Shown here: piece after piece, positions 8,590-17,550 of the stretch
Numbering within the stretch: the stretch's first letter is position 1
How the letters are laid out: each line of letters begins with the position of its first letter
Assembly (NCBI GenBank): GCA_965263155.1
Contig: OZ253586.1
Location: forward strand, 1,612,001-1,676,000
DNA from: JAAXIE01 sp965263155
GTDB taxonomy: Bacteria > Chloroflexota > Dehalococcoidia > Lucifugimonadales > JAAXIE01
Length of the DNA stretch: 64,000 nucleotides
Direction of reading: 5' to 3'
The notes under the pieces: model-generated
Told to the model about the DNA's origin: nothing
What the model saw: only the letters and a program-made list of their open reading frames with translations
Database searches by the model: none
Made by a program: the position numbers and the translations under genes

Positions 8590-9372
8590 CTACGATTCCA
8601 AGGCTTCCAGCGTCTGCTCCTCAATGCCTGGCATCACGTACTGAGGGCGCGGAGGGCTGTCGAAGACCACTCCTTCCATATCGGGAGTAAGGCCCGACAG
8701 GGTGATGTCCTGCGCAGTCATGTACTCCACATCACCGCCAGCCAGCCGGAAGGGTCGATCATGTCCAGGATAGATTATTTCCGCTAGGTCGGTGACCCGC
8801 TCAATGCTCTTGCGGGCTTGGTCCTCACTCCAGAAGATGATGGGGCTGATCTTCGACAGGGCAACGCCTCCGAAGTGAATGATATCCCCGGCGACGACAG
8901 CTAGTCCTTGGTCGGTCTCCACGGTTACGCCCATGCTCCCAGGCGAGTGGCCGGGGGCATGGATGATGCCGATGCCTGGGTCAATCTGGTAGCCCTCATC
9001 GACCTCGACGACGTTGGGGATGTGGTCAATCATCGCGCCCGTCCACTGAGGTGTGGCCCAGTCGTTGTGGTGGGGATGGTGCGCGTACTTCATCTCCAGC
9101 CGATGCACCAGCACGGGGGCATGGTAGAAGAGGTCGAAGTTCTGGTTGTGGTCCCAATGGGCATGGGTCATGACGGTCAAGTCGATGTCCTGCGGGGTCA
9201 GGCCACGCTTTTGCAAAGCCTCAAGCAGATGCACCCGTCGGCCAACGTGGCCTGGGTCCACCAGTATGCGCTTGTCCCCCGCAGTAATCAGGGTGATGCT
9301 GCAAAAGCCGAATGTGCCTTGGTCGCTGCGAAAGTTGAGGCCATTCAGCAGAACATCTACGCTCGCCGCCAT
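8590..9372 (-). CDS. MBL-fold metallohydrolase
   Basis: Metallo-beta-lactamase-fold hydrolase of 260 residues. The dinuclear-metal motif H70-A-H72-W-D74-H75 is intact, followed by HAPGHSPGSM, VVAGDII and YPGHDRPF, which supply the later ligands. The arrangement resembles N-acyl-homoserine lactonases and related lactonases, but the substrate cannot be fixed. The ATG follows GGGGGAAG. Probably forms a two-gene unit with the glutaredoxin-like gene 36 bp downstream. No signal peptide, so cytoplasmic. Confidence 0.85.
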   Translation of the reverse strand: MAASVDVLLNGLNFRSDQGTFGFCSITLITAGDKRILVDPGHVGRRVHLLEALQKRGLTPQDIDLTVMTHAHWDHNQNFDLFYHAPVLVHRLEMKYAHHPHHNDWATPQWTGAMIDHIPNVVEVDEGYQIDPGIGIIHAPGHSPGSMGVTVETDQGLAVVAGDIIHFGGVALSKISPIIFWSEDQARKSIERVTDLAEIIYPGHDRPFRLAGGDVEYMTAQDITLSGLTPDMEGVVFDSPPRPQYVMPGIEEQTLEALES

Positions 9373-9424
9373 CTGTCTTCCCCCAAGTAGTGTTGTTGGA
9401 CGTGTGTTCTCAGGCTAAGGCAAC

Positions 9425-9441
9425 CAGCCTCGACGAGGCTG
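9425..9441 (-). terminator. Weak hairpin downstream of hpf
   Basis: CAGCCT pairs with AGGCTG across a 5-base loop, 56 bases after the hpf stop. No T-tract follows, so a terminator role is only a guess from position. Confidence 0.3.
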
Positions 9442-9496
9442 ACTCAGTACACCATAAAGGTATGGGGGGGTCAAGATTGACCGCCCCAGCAGGTGG

Positions 9497-10075
9497 CTAC
9501 GGCGCTGGTTCAATGACTCCGTAGCCACCCTTCTTCCGCCGGTACACCACGTTATGCTGGCCGCTGTCGGCGTTGAGGAACAGGAAGAAGTCGTGCCCCA
9601 GCAGCTCCATCTGTTCGGTAGCATCCTCAGGAAACATGGGCTTACTCTCATGGCTCTTGATTCGGAGGATCTCTCCTGCAGGCTCGTCATCAGCCCGGCG
9701 GGCAGCTTGGGCTATACTCAGTTCCTTGAGAGCAGCCCTTTCCCGGCGACCTTGAAAGTAGACTCGCCCCTTCCAGTCACGGATCCTACGTTCAAGCACG
9801 TCCCTCACACTATCGATGGTGGAGCGTGGGTCCGACCCCATCTCCTCGGCCCGCAGCACGGCGCCCCCAACTGTCAGGGTAGCCTGCACTATGTACTGTT
9901 GGTGGCGAGGCCGACTCGCTTCATAGGTAACCTCGACGGATGCCCGTTTCACGGCAGGGAGGGCGCGCACCACACGGGTGAGTTTGTTCAGCACATGCTG
10001 CTTGACCGCTGCTCCGTCGCCGTTTAGGTGCCTCAGCGTGATGTCTATGTCGATTGCAGTAGCCTTGGACGCCAT
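9497..10075 (-). CDS. hpf: Ribosome hibernation-promoting factor, long form
   Basis: Binds the 30S decoding region and, in its long form, drives formation of inactive 100S ribosomes. The N-terminal domain (about residues 1-105) carries the basic alternating strands of HPF/YfiA. After a charged linker, the C-terminal dimerisation domain (about 135-190) contains PMFPEDATEQMELLGHDFFLFLN and VVYRRKKGGYGVIEP. 192 residues, normal for the long form. The ATG follows AAGGAGGAG. A long hairpin lies 93-130 bases upstream of the start and separates it from the amidohydrolase gene. Confidence 0.93.
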   Translation of the reverse strand: MASKATAIDIDITLRHLNGDGAAVKQHVLNKLTRVVRALPAVKRASVEVTYEASRPRHQQYIVQATLTVGGAVLRAEEMGSDPRSTIDSVRDVLERRIRDWKGRVYFQGRRERAALKELSIAQAARRADDEPAGEILRIKSHESKPMFPEDATEQMELLGHDFFLFLNADSGQHNVVYRRKKGGYGVIEPAP

Positions 10076-10167
10076 TTCTCCTCCTTTCGTTGGGGCTGAT
10101 CCACGTATGCGAGGCTTGGGAGGTGCCTAAACGGACACAAAGGGGAGGCACCGGTGGCAAACGCAAA

Positions 10168-10205
10168 GGGCTGGCTAGAGAGGCCATCCGGCCTCCTGCC
10201 AGCCC
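10168..10205 (-). terminator. Nested hairpin between the amidohydrolase gene and hpf
   Basis: GGGCTGGC pairs with GCCAGCCC, and inside it a second stem pairs GAGGCC-type bases with GGCCTC around a 4-base loop. On the minus strand it sits 36 bases after the amidohydrolase stop and is followed by TTTGCGTTTG, a loose T-rich run. It is most likely the terminator of that gene; an attenuator role for hpf is possible. Confidence 0.6.
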
Positions 10206-10240
10206 TGAACGGATAGAATCCTGAGGGTTAGGAGCGGTTC

Positions 10241-11539
10241 TTAGAAGCCCACCTGCTGGAAGGGCAGGTGGCTGTCGCTCGACGGGGACAGGTCGACCAT
10301 CTTGCCGTCCTTCATGACGCTGGTGAGGTGCTGGCCACCCTGCAGAACACTTATGTCAGCCAGAGGGTCAGCGTCCAGCATGATGATGTCCGCCAGCTTG
10401 CCCTCTTCAAGGGTGCCCAATTCGCCCTCCAGCCCCATCACGTAGGCGGTCTCCCTAGTTATGGCTTGTATGGCCTCCATGGGGGTGTAGCCACCATACT
10501 TCACCAGCAGCTCAGCCTCATTGGCATGAAGCTCGCCGTAGGGCATTGGGGTGCTGTTGCCACTGTCGGTGCCACAGAGAATCTTGATGCCCAACTCGCG
10601 GGAGCGCTGGATCACGCGAGCCGTCCCTTCAGCGTGCCGGCGGATGTTGTCGATCTCGTTCTGTGTTCGCCCGAACTCCTGACCCATCTCCACGGCGCGC
10701 CACAGGAAGGTGGCCGTGGGCATCAGGCGACAGCCTGCCTCGGCGACGGCATCAAGGTCGGCCTCTCCCGCCAAGTCCGCGTGCAGAATCCAGTCCATGC
10801 CAGCCAAGGCCGCGTCCCGGGTGGATCCCGCGCCACGGGAGTGGATGGTGACGGGGCAGTTCCTGCGATGGGCCTCGTCTACCACTGCCGCCATATCTTC
10901 CCTAGAGAAGCTCTGCGTCTGGCCGTAGGTGCTGTCGGCGATCTTGATGAAGTTGACGCCGTGCTTGTGCTGGCGGCGCACCTCGGTGACCATCTCGTCC
11001 CGGGTGTTGCACAGCTTGCCCAGCTTGTGCTCCGGGCTCCCCACCCAAGAGGGCTCGTCGTCGGCGATGCTACCGTAGGTGACGATAAACCGACCAGCGC
11101 AGTTGATGCGCGGGCCTTCAATGAGCCCCGCCTGCACTGCGTCGCGCAGGGCAACGTCGATGAACCATGTCCCACCGGGCGCAGCCACACTGGTGACACC
11201 GGAACGCAATATCTTGCCTAGGTTCCGGGCCGCTCGCAGGGAGCTGAATTCAGGGCTGTTAGTGCCCTTGGCCGACGCCACGCCGGTCATCACCGGGAAG
11301 CCGAAAGACAGGTGGCAGTGGCCATCGATGAGGCCGGGCATAATCCATTGCCCGGACGCGTCGATGGTCTGTACGTTATCCCGGTCTTCCAGGTTCACAT
11401 CGGGAGGCAGCCCTCCCACGCTGCGAATACGGTTCCCCTCAATGACCACCGCCTCGTTGTAGGACGCCTCGGCCCCGGTGGCGTCAATGAGGGTGCCGTT
11501 TCGGATTACCGTCGTTGTACCGTTGCCGTTGCTCGCCAT
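10241..11539 (-). CDS. Metal-dependent amidohydrolase (imidazolonepropionase/prolidase-like)
   Basis: Amidohydrolase-superfamily TIM-barrel hydrolase of 432 residues. The metal site is complete: DGHCH (HxH) near residue 73, a likely carbamylated lysine in NFIKIAD, later histidines in VTIHSRG and WILHADL, and the final Asp in ILCGTDSG. The C-terminal small domain has GTLEEGKLADIIMLD, as in imidazolonepropionase-like proteins. The ATG follows AGGAGG. It lies downstream of the HpaB-like gene, 74 bp apart, and may share its transcript. The substrate is unknown; related enzymes cleave dipeptides or cyclic amides. Confidence 0.88.
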   Translation of the reverse strand: MASNGNGTTTVIRNGTLIDATGAEASYNEAVVIEGNRIRSVGGLPPDVNLEDRDNVQTIDASGQWIMPGLIDGHCHLSFGFPVMTGVASAKGTNSPEFSSLRAARNLGKILRSGVTSVAAPGGTWFIDVALRDAVQAGLIEGPRINCAGRFIVTYGSIADDEPSWVGSPEHKLGKLCNTRDEMVTEVRRQHKHGVNFIKIADSTYGQTQSFSREDMAAVVDEAHRRNCPVTIHSRGAGSTRDAALAGMDWILHADLAGEADLDAVAEAGCRLMPTATFLWRAVEMGQEFGRTQNEIDNIRRHAEGTARVIQRSRELGIKILCGTDSGNSTPMPYGELHANEAELLVKYGGYTPMEAIQAITRETAYVMGLEGELGTLEEGKLADIIMLDADPLADISVLQGGQHLTSVMKDGKMVDLSPSSDSHLPFQQVGF

Positions 11540-11613
11540 GGCTGCCTCCTAGCTTAACTTCAGCTTCGTGATACCTCAGCTTTTGGACTGCTCTCGCGTT
11601 GCGCTTGGACTAG

Positions 11614-13053
11614 CTATCTAGCCAAGAATTCCCGCACCATGTCTTTGGCGGGTTCCAAGTTGGTGTTGCGCATCGCTACTATAGCATTATAAACCGGATC
11701 ACCCGCAAAGAAACGCTCATAGTGTGTTTGTCTGGAGCCGAAGGCGCTACACGTTAGGTCCCATGCTAGATGGAACACCTTGGCCCGTTCCACCGCAGGC
11801 ATGTTATCAGTTGACATGTAGCGCGCTAGGCTGGGCTCCAACTCCGAGTCGAAGTCGGCTGCCGCAGGCAGAGCCATGAGACTGCTGGACCCCAACAGGT
11901 GGATGATTTCCGCCATCCGGGGGTAGAAGTTGCGGGCGTACAGGTCACGCCCTGCCGTCAGGGGCGCGTGGTTAGGTGTGAACACACCATATTGGTCGGG
12001 GGCGGCCTGCGAAATTCCAGCCCGCAGCGTCGCTTTCATGACCTCCATGTACATAGCCAGCTCGCCCAGCATCTCTTGGACGTGGGGCTCATTCCCCCGT
12101 CCCAACGTCTCCACCATCATAGCCGCTAACCCCAGCAGGAACTCCGACTTGGCGATGCGACGCTGGCATATCTGCTGACCACTGTGCTTCAGAAAGTTGG
12201 TGTGGGCCGTGATGCCATTGGCTATCTCCACGTCCCGCAGTATGAACACCCGCTCCCAAGGCACCAGCACATCGTCGAATAGCACCACGGCGTCCAACTC
12301 TTCGAAGCGCGAACTCAGCGGGTGGTCGAAGTGGGAACGGACGTAGTCGAAGCTCTCGCGACACAGGAACCTCATGCCCGGCGTGTCGCAGGGCAAAGCG
12401 AAGCAGATCGCATGCTTCTCGCTCGAGTCGGGGCGGATGGGGTACACGGCAATCTCGTGGGCAACGGGCAGGGTGGCCAACATGCGGCAGCCCCGCACGA
12501 TCACACCTGCATCGGTCTCCCGCACTACATGCGCCCCCACGTCGTCCGAACTCATGGCTTGAGTGCCCCGCAACACGTCACGCCGTCGCAATGGGTTCAG
12601 CAGAGCATGAGTGAGGACGACATCGTTTTCCCGAATGTACTCGCAGTAGGCGCGGATGTTCCTGCCATACTCCGGCTCACGCTGACCAAAGTACTCCTGG
12701 GCAGACCCAAAGGCGGCCACAGTAACATTCATGAAGTCGGGGCTGCGCCCCATCATGCCCGCGGTGGCCCGGGCCCAGTGGAACATCATGCGCCCGCGGG
12801 CTTCCAGTTCTTCCATATTCGCAGGCGCGATGAACGAGAGGCCCACCGGTTCCCCCGATGTGGGCGAGCAGTAGGTCATCTCGTCGTGCAGCGCAGGGTC
12901 GTACTGCATATCGTAGAGGCTGGCCATGGTGCGGATGTTGTTGCGGAACGCCGGATGCGACACAACATCCTTCACCCGTTCCCCGTCTATCCACACGTTG
13001 GGAGGGTGTTCCTTGAGCCTCTCGATATACTGAGCGCCGGTGAGAGCCGGCAT
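11614..13053 (-). CDS. HpaB-family flavin-dependent monooxygenase / 4-hydroxybutyryl-CoA dehydratase-like protein
   Basis: A 479-residue member of the acyl-CoA-dehydrogenase-fold family that contains 4-hydroxyphenylacetate 3-monooxygenase (HpaB). The opening LTGAQYIERLKEHPPNVWIDGERV and the central VLFDDVLVPWERVFIL are family signatures. In HpaB proteins it uses reduced flavin supplied by a separate reductase to hydroxylate a phenol. The nitroreductase two genes upstream could supply reduced flavin, but that is only inferred from position. The ATG follows GGAGG. 37 bp downstream of the SDR gene, so an operon with it is likely. Confidence 0.87.
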   Translation of the reverse strand: MPALTGAQYIERLKEHPPNVWIDGERVKDVVSHPAFRNNIRTMASLYDMQYDPALHDEMTYCSPTSGEPVGLSFIAPANMEELEARGRMMFHWARATAGMMGRSPDFMNVTVAAFGSAQEYFGQREPEYGRNIRAYCEYIRENDVVLTHALLNPLRRRDVLRGTQAMSSDDVGAHVVRETDAGVIVRGCRMLATLPVAHEIAVYPIRPDSSEKHAICFALPCDTPGMRFLCRESFDYVRSHFDHPLSSRFEELDAVVLFDDVLVPWERVFILRDVEIANGITAHTNFLKHSGQQICQRRIAKSEFLLGLAAMMVETLGRGNEPHVQEMLGELAMYMEVMKATLRAGISQAAPDQYGVFTPNHAPLTAGRDLYARNFYPRMAEIIHLLGSSSLMALPAAADFDSELEPSLARYMSTDNMPAVERAKVFHLAWDLTCSAFGSRQTHYERFFAGDPVYNAIVAMRNTNLEPAKDMVREFLAR

Positions 13054-13090
13054 GGAAGGCCTCCTGCCTCCTGGTTAGCGCCGTCCGGCG

Positions 13091-13861
13091 TTAGCGCATC
13101 GTGTTTCCGCCGTCGACCGCCATGGTCTGACCAGTGATGAAGTCGCTATCAGAGGAGCATAGGAATATTACCGTGCCCACCAAGTCTTCAGGGCGCTCGG
13201 AACGGGTCAAGGCGCGGTTATCGATGCTGCGCTGGTCCGTGGCCCGCACACTGTCGTCCACGTCCTCTTCGTCCATGCTCAGCGTGTAGCCGGGAGCGAT
13301 GGCATTGACGTTAATGCCATACTCGCCCATCTCGCGGGCAACGGAGCGAGTGAACCCGATGACGCCAGCTTTGGACGTCACGTAGTGGGCGAAGTTGGGC
13401 GTGCCTTGGGCCACGGTGCCGGAGCTTATATTAATAATTTTCCCGCTGCCCTGCTCCTTCATGTGAGAGATGACGGCACGGCAGCAGAGGAAGATGCCCC
13501 GCAGGTTCACTGCCATCACACGGTCCCACTCATCCACTGGAATCTGGTCGAAGGGCCCACGGAACAGGCCGGGACGCTGGTATATCGCGGCGTTGTTCAC
13601 CAGCCCGTCGATACGTCCGAACCGGGCTAGGGTCTCTCTCGCCATCCGTTCGGCGTCATCCGGGTTGGATACGTCGACGGTCACAGCCATGGCATCCTTG
13701 CCGTTCTCGCCCAAGGCGCGAACGAAAGCGCCAGCGGCCTCGGCATTAAGGTCGGCTACAACTATCTTGGCGCCTTCGTTGGCCAACCCTTCGCAGTAGG
13801 CCTTGCCAATACCCTGAGCGCCACCGGTCACTATGATTACTCGGTCATCCAGCCTGCCCAT
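13091..13861 (-). CDS. Short-chain dehydrogenase/reductase
   Basis: Classical SDR of 256 residues. It has the nucleotide site TGGAQGIG near residue 12, DLNAEA (an Asp that favours NAD over NADP), NNAA, the catalytic Ser in NISSG and Tyr-x3-Lys in YVTSK, then NAIAPGY and the C-terminal ITGQTMAVDGG. It oxidises or reduces an alcohol/ketone pair that cannot be specified. The ATG has GAAAGGGG upstream. It sits between the nitroreductase (69 bp upstream) and the HpaB-like gene (37 bp downstream), which suggests a short catabolic operon. Confidence 0.92.
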   Translation of the reverse strand: MGRLDDRVIIVTGGAQGIGKAYCEGLANEGAKIVVADLNAEAAGAFVRALGENGKDAMAVTVDVSNPDDAERMARETLARFGRIDGLVNNAAIYQRPGLFRGPFDQIPVDEWDRVMAVNLRGIFLCCRAVISHMKEQGSGKIINISSGTVAQGTPNFAHYVTSKAGVIGFTRSVAREMGEYGINVNAIAPGYTLSMDEEDVDDSVRATDQRSIDNRALTRSERPEDLVGTVIFLCSSDSDFITGQTMAVDGGNTMR

Positions 13862-13930
13862 TGCGCCCCTTTCTCCATCAGGACCTCTCCTGAATCAAAG
13901 ATATTCTGAGTGAAATTCATTGGATATGTC

Positions 13931-14542
13931 CTACCAGCGGTCATTGGAGACCACCTCGGAAAGCGGCCTGCGGGCGGTAGACCCGAAGCTACCCTTGGGG
14001 TAGCCCAGCGGCAGGGCATATACGATTTGCCCAGTGTCGGGCACGCCGAACAGCTCCCGCGCACGCTCGTCCACCACAGCGTGAAGCGTGGTGATGGTGC
14101 CGCCCACGCCCACAGCGCGGGCGGCTAGGAGCAGGTTCTGAGCGGCCGGGATAATGGAGCCAGCGGCCCCCGCCCCCAAGCGCGTGGCGCACAGAAGAAC
14201 TATCACTGGAGCCTGTCCAATCTCCTTGGAAAGGCGCATGGCCGACTGTTGCGACCCCTTGCCCGGGGCTATGTCTTGTGGCCCGTTGATGCCCTCGTCC
14301 TTTCGCTTGGCCCACCATGCCTCTTCGTACAGCGTCGCGAATTTGGCCTTAACCTCCGGGTCACGCAGCACGATGAATCGCCACGGCTGCTGGTTGCCGC
14401 CATTGGGGGCGTGGATCGCAGCCTCCAGGATGTGTTGCAGGTCCTCTTCAGGTATAGGGTCCGGGCGCACCCGCCGAATGGCGCGCTGGCTGAAGATCGC
14501 TTCTCCCAAAGACATCGACAGGCGGCCTTCGGTGGTGGTCAT
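13931..14542 (-). CDS. Nitroreductase family protein
   Basis: FMN-binding nitroreductase-fold protein of 203 residues. The FMN phosphate-binding start SQRAIRRVRPDPIP, then APNGGNQQPWRFIVL and the C-terminal LGYPKGSFGS are typical. Such enzymes use NAD(P)H to reduce nitro groups, quinones or flavins. Adjacent SDR and HpaB-like genes on the same strand suggest it serves an oxidation pathway, possibly by supplying reduced flavin, but this is inferred. The ATG follows TGGAGG. It heads the leftward cluster and faces away from the amidohydrolase pair. Confidence 0.9.
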   Translation of the reverse strand: MTTTEGRLSMSLGEAIFSQRAIRRVRPDPIPEEDLQHILEAAIHAPNGGNQQPWRFIVLRDPEVKAKFATLYEEAWWAKRKDEGINGPQDIAPGKGSQQSAMRLSKEIGQAPVIVLLCATRLGAGAAGSIIPAAQNLLLAARAVGVGGTITTLHAVVDERARELFGVPDTGQIVYALPLGYPKGSFGSTARRPLSEVVSNDRW

Positions 14543-14756
14543 GCTTGCCTCCAGTTATGGCTAGTTAATACCCTGGGCAACGTACTCACGTCCCAAGAGT
14601 CAGTGGATACGAGTTTACCGATGGGCAGGGTAGCGGTCAACTCGGGCCGTCGGCTACGGAGCGCGGCGAAACGGTCTTGAAGGCAAACGCTATAGCCTGT
14701 ATCCTCGCCTCACGAGCCATCCCAATGACGGCCCCACAAGTATAAGGAGGCACGAT

Positions 14757-15866
14757 ATGGCAACACAGGTCAAGGTGCAGGTCATCGACGCCGACGCACA
14801 TGTGGTCGAGACGGAACGCACATGGGACTACCTGGAGCCATCGGAGCAGAAGTACCGTCCCATGCTCTATACCTCTCCCAATAACAACGTCAGCGACTAC
14901 TGGGTCATCGACGGCGAGATAGGCGGGACGCGTTTCCCATCTCTCAGCGAGCAGAAAATCGAACAGCTTTCGCAGAACGCAGGACGCAACATGGTAACGC
15001 CCAAAGAGGCCCGCGAGCTGGACGACGTTCAGATGCGACTGGACCACATGGACCAGTTGGGCGTGGATGTGCAGGTCCTGCACAACACCATCTGGCTGGA
15101 GACGGTGACCACATGGCCCGACACCCAAGCTGCCCTGTGTCGCTCCTGGAACAAGTGGCTCGCCAACATCTGGAAGCAGGGCAATGGCCGCCTGCGCTGG
15201 TCTTGCGTCGTACCCGACCTGATGGTCGACGAAGCAATCCTGCAGATGCGGTTCGCCAAGGAGAACGGGGCCGTGGCCGTGTGCATGAAGCCTTTGGAAG
15301 GCGACCGCCTGGTGACCGACCCCTACTTCCACCCGATTTTCGAGGAGGCGCAGCGCCTCGACATGGCCGTTGCCATCCACATCGCCAACGGCAACCGGCG
15401 CAACGTCCGCCTGTGGACCTCCACCCCGGCAGTGGGCGAGGGACAGTCCAACAGTGGCTTTTCGGTGTTCCGCGGTCCCACTGTGGTGCTCAGTTGGGTG
15501 CTGCTGATGAGCAACATGTCGCAACTGTTCCCCAACCTGCGTTGGGCCTTCATCGAGGCCTCATCTCAGTGGGTGCCTTGGATTTACAAGGAAGTCGAGA
15601 ACCGCTACCTCACCTCCGGCCGCCCCTTCCCCGACGACCTGTTCGGCTCCAAGAAGGTCTACGTCACCTGCGAGACCCACGACGACCTGCCTTGGGTCCT
15701 CAAGTACGCCGGCCCGAACAGCTTGATAATCGGCACCGACTACGGCCACCTCGACCCCTCTAGCGACACCAACGCCATCATCGCCTTCCAAGGGATGGAC
15801 GAAATCAGCACCGAAGATAAGGAGCGCATCCTCTACCACAACCCCAGAGAGCTCTACGCCCTCTAA
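14757..15866 (+). CDS. Amidohydrolase-2 family protein, tandem copy 1
   Basis: TIM-barrel metal-dependent hydrolase or decarboxylase of the amidohydrolase-2 (ACMSD-like) family, 369 residues. The metal residues are DADAH near the N-terminus, IHIANG in mid-chain and GTDYGH near the C-terminus. About 330 of 369 residues match the gene immediately downstream; a more distant third copy lies at 49484-50584. The ATG follows AAGGAGG. Known relatives act on ring-cleavage products or aromatic acids (gamma-resorcylate, isoorotate, ACMS), so a role in aromatic breakdown is plausible but unproven. Cytoplasmic. Confidence 0.9.
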   Translation: MATQVKVQVIDADAHVVETERTWDYLEPSEQKYRPMLYTSPNNNVSDYWVIDGEIGGTRFPSLSEQKIEQLSQNAGRNMVTPKEARELDDVQMRLDHMDQLGVDVQVLHNTIWLETVTTWPDTQAALCRSWNKWLANIWKQGNGRLRWSCVVPDLMVDEAILQMRFAKENGAVAVCMKPLEGDRLVTDPYFHPIFEEAQRLDMAVAIHIANGNRRNVRLWTSTPAVGEGQSNSGFSVFRGPTVVLSWVLLMSNMSQLFPNLRWAFIEASSQWVPWIYKEVENRYLTSGRPFPDDLFGSKKVYVTCETHDDLPWVLKYAGPNSLIIGTDYGHLDPSSDTNAIIAFQGMDEISTEDKERILYHNPRELYAL

Positions 15867-15886
15867 CCGGCCAAGTGACCAGAACG

Positions 15887-15920
15887 GGAAGAGGCCCCTG
15901 AGTACTCAGGGGCCTCTTCC
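15887..15920 (+). terminator. Perfect 34-bp palindrome after amidohydrolase copy 1
   Basis: A perfect inverted repeat without a spacer, with GGAAGAGGCCCC/GGGGCCTCTTCC arms, begins 20 bases after the stop. No T-tract follows. Position and stability suggest termination or mRNA end protection. Its arms match the hairpin after copy 2. Confidence 0.75.
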
Positions 15921-16137
15921 ACTGAACGCATCTAATCGGAGGTCAGGTGCGTAACTGCCCGGGTCGGCTCCTCTAATACGCTGCTACCGCCGGCCTCCCT
16001 TCCGGTAAACATAGCCTCAGTTCTGCACCGACACGCCCAGTCTTGAAAGCACGGGCGATTCCCAGTATGCTCGCCTCGCCAAAAAACTCGAACGTTCTCC
16101 GACACAGCCCATAGCAATTACAGCAAGGAGGCACTAT

Positions 16138-17247
16138 ATGACGACACAGGTGAAAGTGCAGGTCATCGACGCCGACGCCCATGTGGTGGAAACTGAGCGC
16201 ACATGGGACTATCTAGAGCCTTCAGAACAGAAGTACCGCCCCATGCTCTATACCTCACCCAACAACAACGTCAGTGACTACTGGCTCATTGATGGCGAAA
16301 TCGGCCGACCGTTTTTCCCCTCTCTCAGCGAGCAAAAGATCGAGCAGCTTTCCAAGAACTCAGGACGCGCCATGGGAACGCCCAAAGAGGCCCGCGAGCT
16401 CGATGACGTGCAAATGCGGCTCGACCACATGGACCAACTGGGAGTGGATGTGCAGGTCCTGCACAACACCATCTGGTTGGAAACAGTCACCACCTGGCCC
16501 GACACCCAAGCTGCCCTGTGCCGCTCTTGGAACAAGTGGCTCGCCAACATCTGGAAGCAGGGCCAAGGCCGCCTGCGCTGGTCTTGCGTCGTGCCCGACC
16601 TGATGGTTGACGAAGCCATCCCGCAGATGCGGTTCGCCAAGGAGAACGGGGCCGTGGCCGTGTGCATGAAGCCTCTGGAAGGCGACCGCCTGTTGACCGA
16701 TCCCTACTTCCACCCGATTTTCGCAGAGGCAGAGCGCCTCGACATGGCCGTTGTCATCCACATCGCCAACGGTAACCGGCGCAACGTACGCCTGTGGACC
16801 TCCACCTCGGCAGTGGGTGAAGGCCAATCCAACAGCGGCTTCTCCGTATTCCGCGGCCCTACCGTGGTTCTCAGCTGGGTGTTGCTCATGAGCAACATGT
16901 CGGAGCTGTTCCCCAACCTGCGATGGGGCTTCATTGAGGCCTCCTCGCAGTGGGTGCCTTGGATTTACAAGGAGGTCGAGAACCGCTACAACACCTCTGG
17001 CCGACCCTTCCCCAAGGACCTGTTCGGCTCCAAGAAGGTCTACGTCTCCTGCGAGACCCACGACGACCTGCCTTGGGTTCTCAAGTACGCTGGCGAGGAC
17101 AGCTTGGTAATCGGCACCGACTACGGCCACCTAGACCCCTCCAGCGACACCAACGCCATCCTCGCCTTCCAGCAGATGGACGAAATCAGCCCCGAGGCCA
17201 AAGAGCGCATCCTGCACCATAACCCGAAGAGGCTTTACGCGCTCTAG
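16138..17247 (+). CDS. Amidohydrolase-2 family protein, tandem copy 2
   Basis: Same length and fold as the preceding gene and about 90% identical to it in protein. The metal motifs DADAH, IHIANG and GTDYGH are unchanged. Differences cluster near residues 57-59, 73-80, 285-292 and 319-323, mostly surface-like positions, with few in the barrel motifs. This suggests a change of substrate range or dosage rather than decay. The ATG follows CAAGGAGG. It has its own upstream region and hairpin, so it can be expressed apart from copy 1. Confidence 0.9.
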   Translation: MTTQVKVQVIDADAHVVETERTWDYLEPSEQKYRPMLYTSPNNNVSDYWLIDGEIGRPFFPSLSEQKIEQLSKNSGRAMGTPKEARELDDVQMRLDHMDQLGVDVQVLHNTIWLETVTTWPDTQAALCRSWNKWLANIWKQGQGRLRWSCVVPDLMVDEAIPQMRFAKENGAVAVCMKPLEGDRLLTDPYFHPIFAEAERLDMAVVIHIANGNRRNVRLWTSTSAVGEGQSNSGFSVFRGPTVVLSWVLLMSNMSELFPNLRWGFIEASSQWVPWIYKEVENRYNTSGRPFPKDLFGSKKVYVSCETHDDLPWVLKYAGEDSLVIGTDYGHLDPSSDTNAILAFQQMDEISPEAKERILHHNPKRLYAL

Positions 17248-17266
17248 GAACCGAATTCCCAAGGAC

Positions 17267-17308
17267 AAAGAAGAGGCCCTGGGTACCAACACCTAGGGCC
17301 TCTTCTTT
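17267..17308 (+). terminator. Terminator hairpin after amidohydrolase copy 2
   Basis: AAAGAAGAGGCCCT pairs with AGGGCCTCTTCTTT (14 bp) around a 14-base loop, 19 bases after the stop. The A-rich start and TTCTTT end would let it act in both directions. Confidence 0.85.
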
Positions 17309-17550
17309 GGTTGACCAAGCCTTAGCCTTAGGCAGAAGCCTTCAGCCTCTAGCGTCTGGAGGAGCCGTTTCGCACGATGGCGGAGGCTTAGTGAACTCTT
17401 GATTGGCGGCGAGAGCGTCCCATGACAATAACGGATTCCCATGGGCGCTTCCGCCCGGACGAACAGGAAATAGCATGGGTAGATCCTAGTCGGAGTGGGG
17501 AGGATGGCTATCCCGGCGTGACCATGGAGGTCAGAGGCTACGGCCCAGCC
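17309..17550. other. Intergenic stretch with no supported gene
   Basis: Lies between the copy-2 terminator and the end of the convergent ferredoxin-GlcG gene. A short plus-strand reading frame starting at 17422 runs into that gene and shows no family features. No repeat, RNA or promoter was recognised. Confidence 0.5.

Larger units (their letters stand above)
14674..15920 (+). repeat. Tandem duplication, copy 1
   Basis: First unit of a tandem duplication: about 80 bp of 5' flank starting at GTCTTGAA, the amidohydrolase gene, and a hairpin with GAAGAGGCCCCT arms. The second unit follows in the same orientation. The flanks are clearly diverged, so the copying is not recent. Confidence 0.8.
16040..17308 (+). 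repeat. Tandem duplication, copy 2
   Basis: Second unit of the tandem duplication. The 5' flank from GTCTTGAA, the gene and the terminator arms all have a counterpart in copy 1. The flank is about 15 bp longer between GTCTTGAA and the start codon. Confidence 0.8.
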
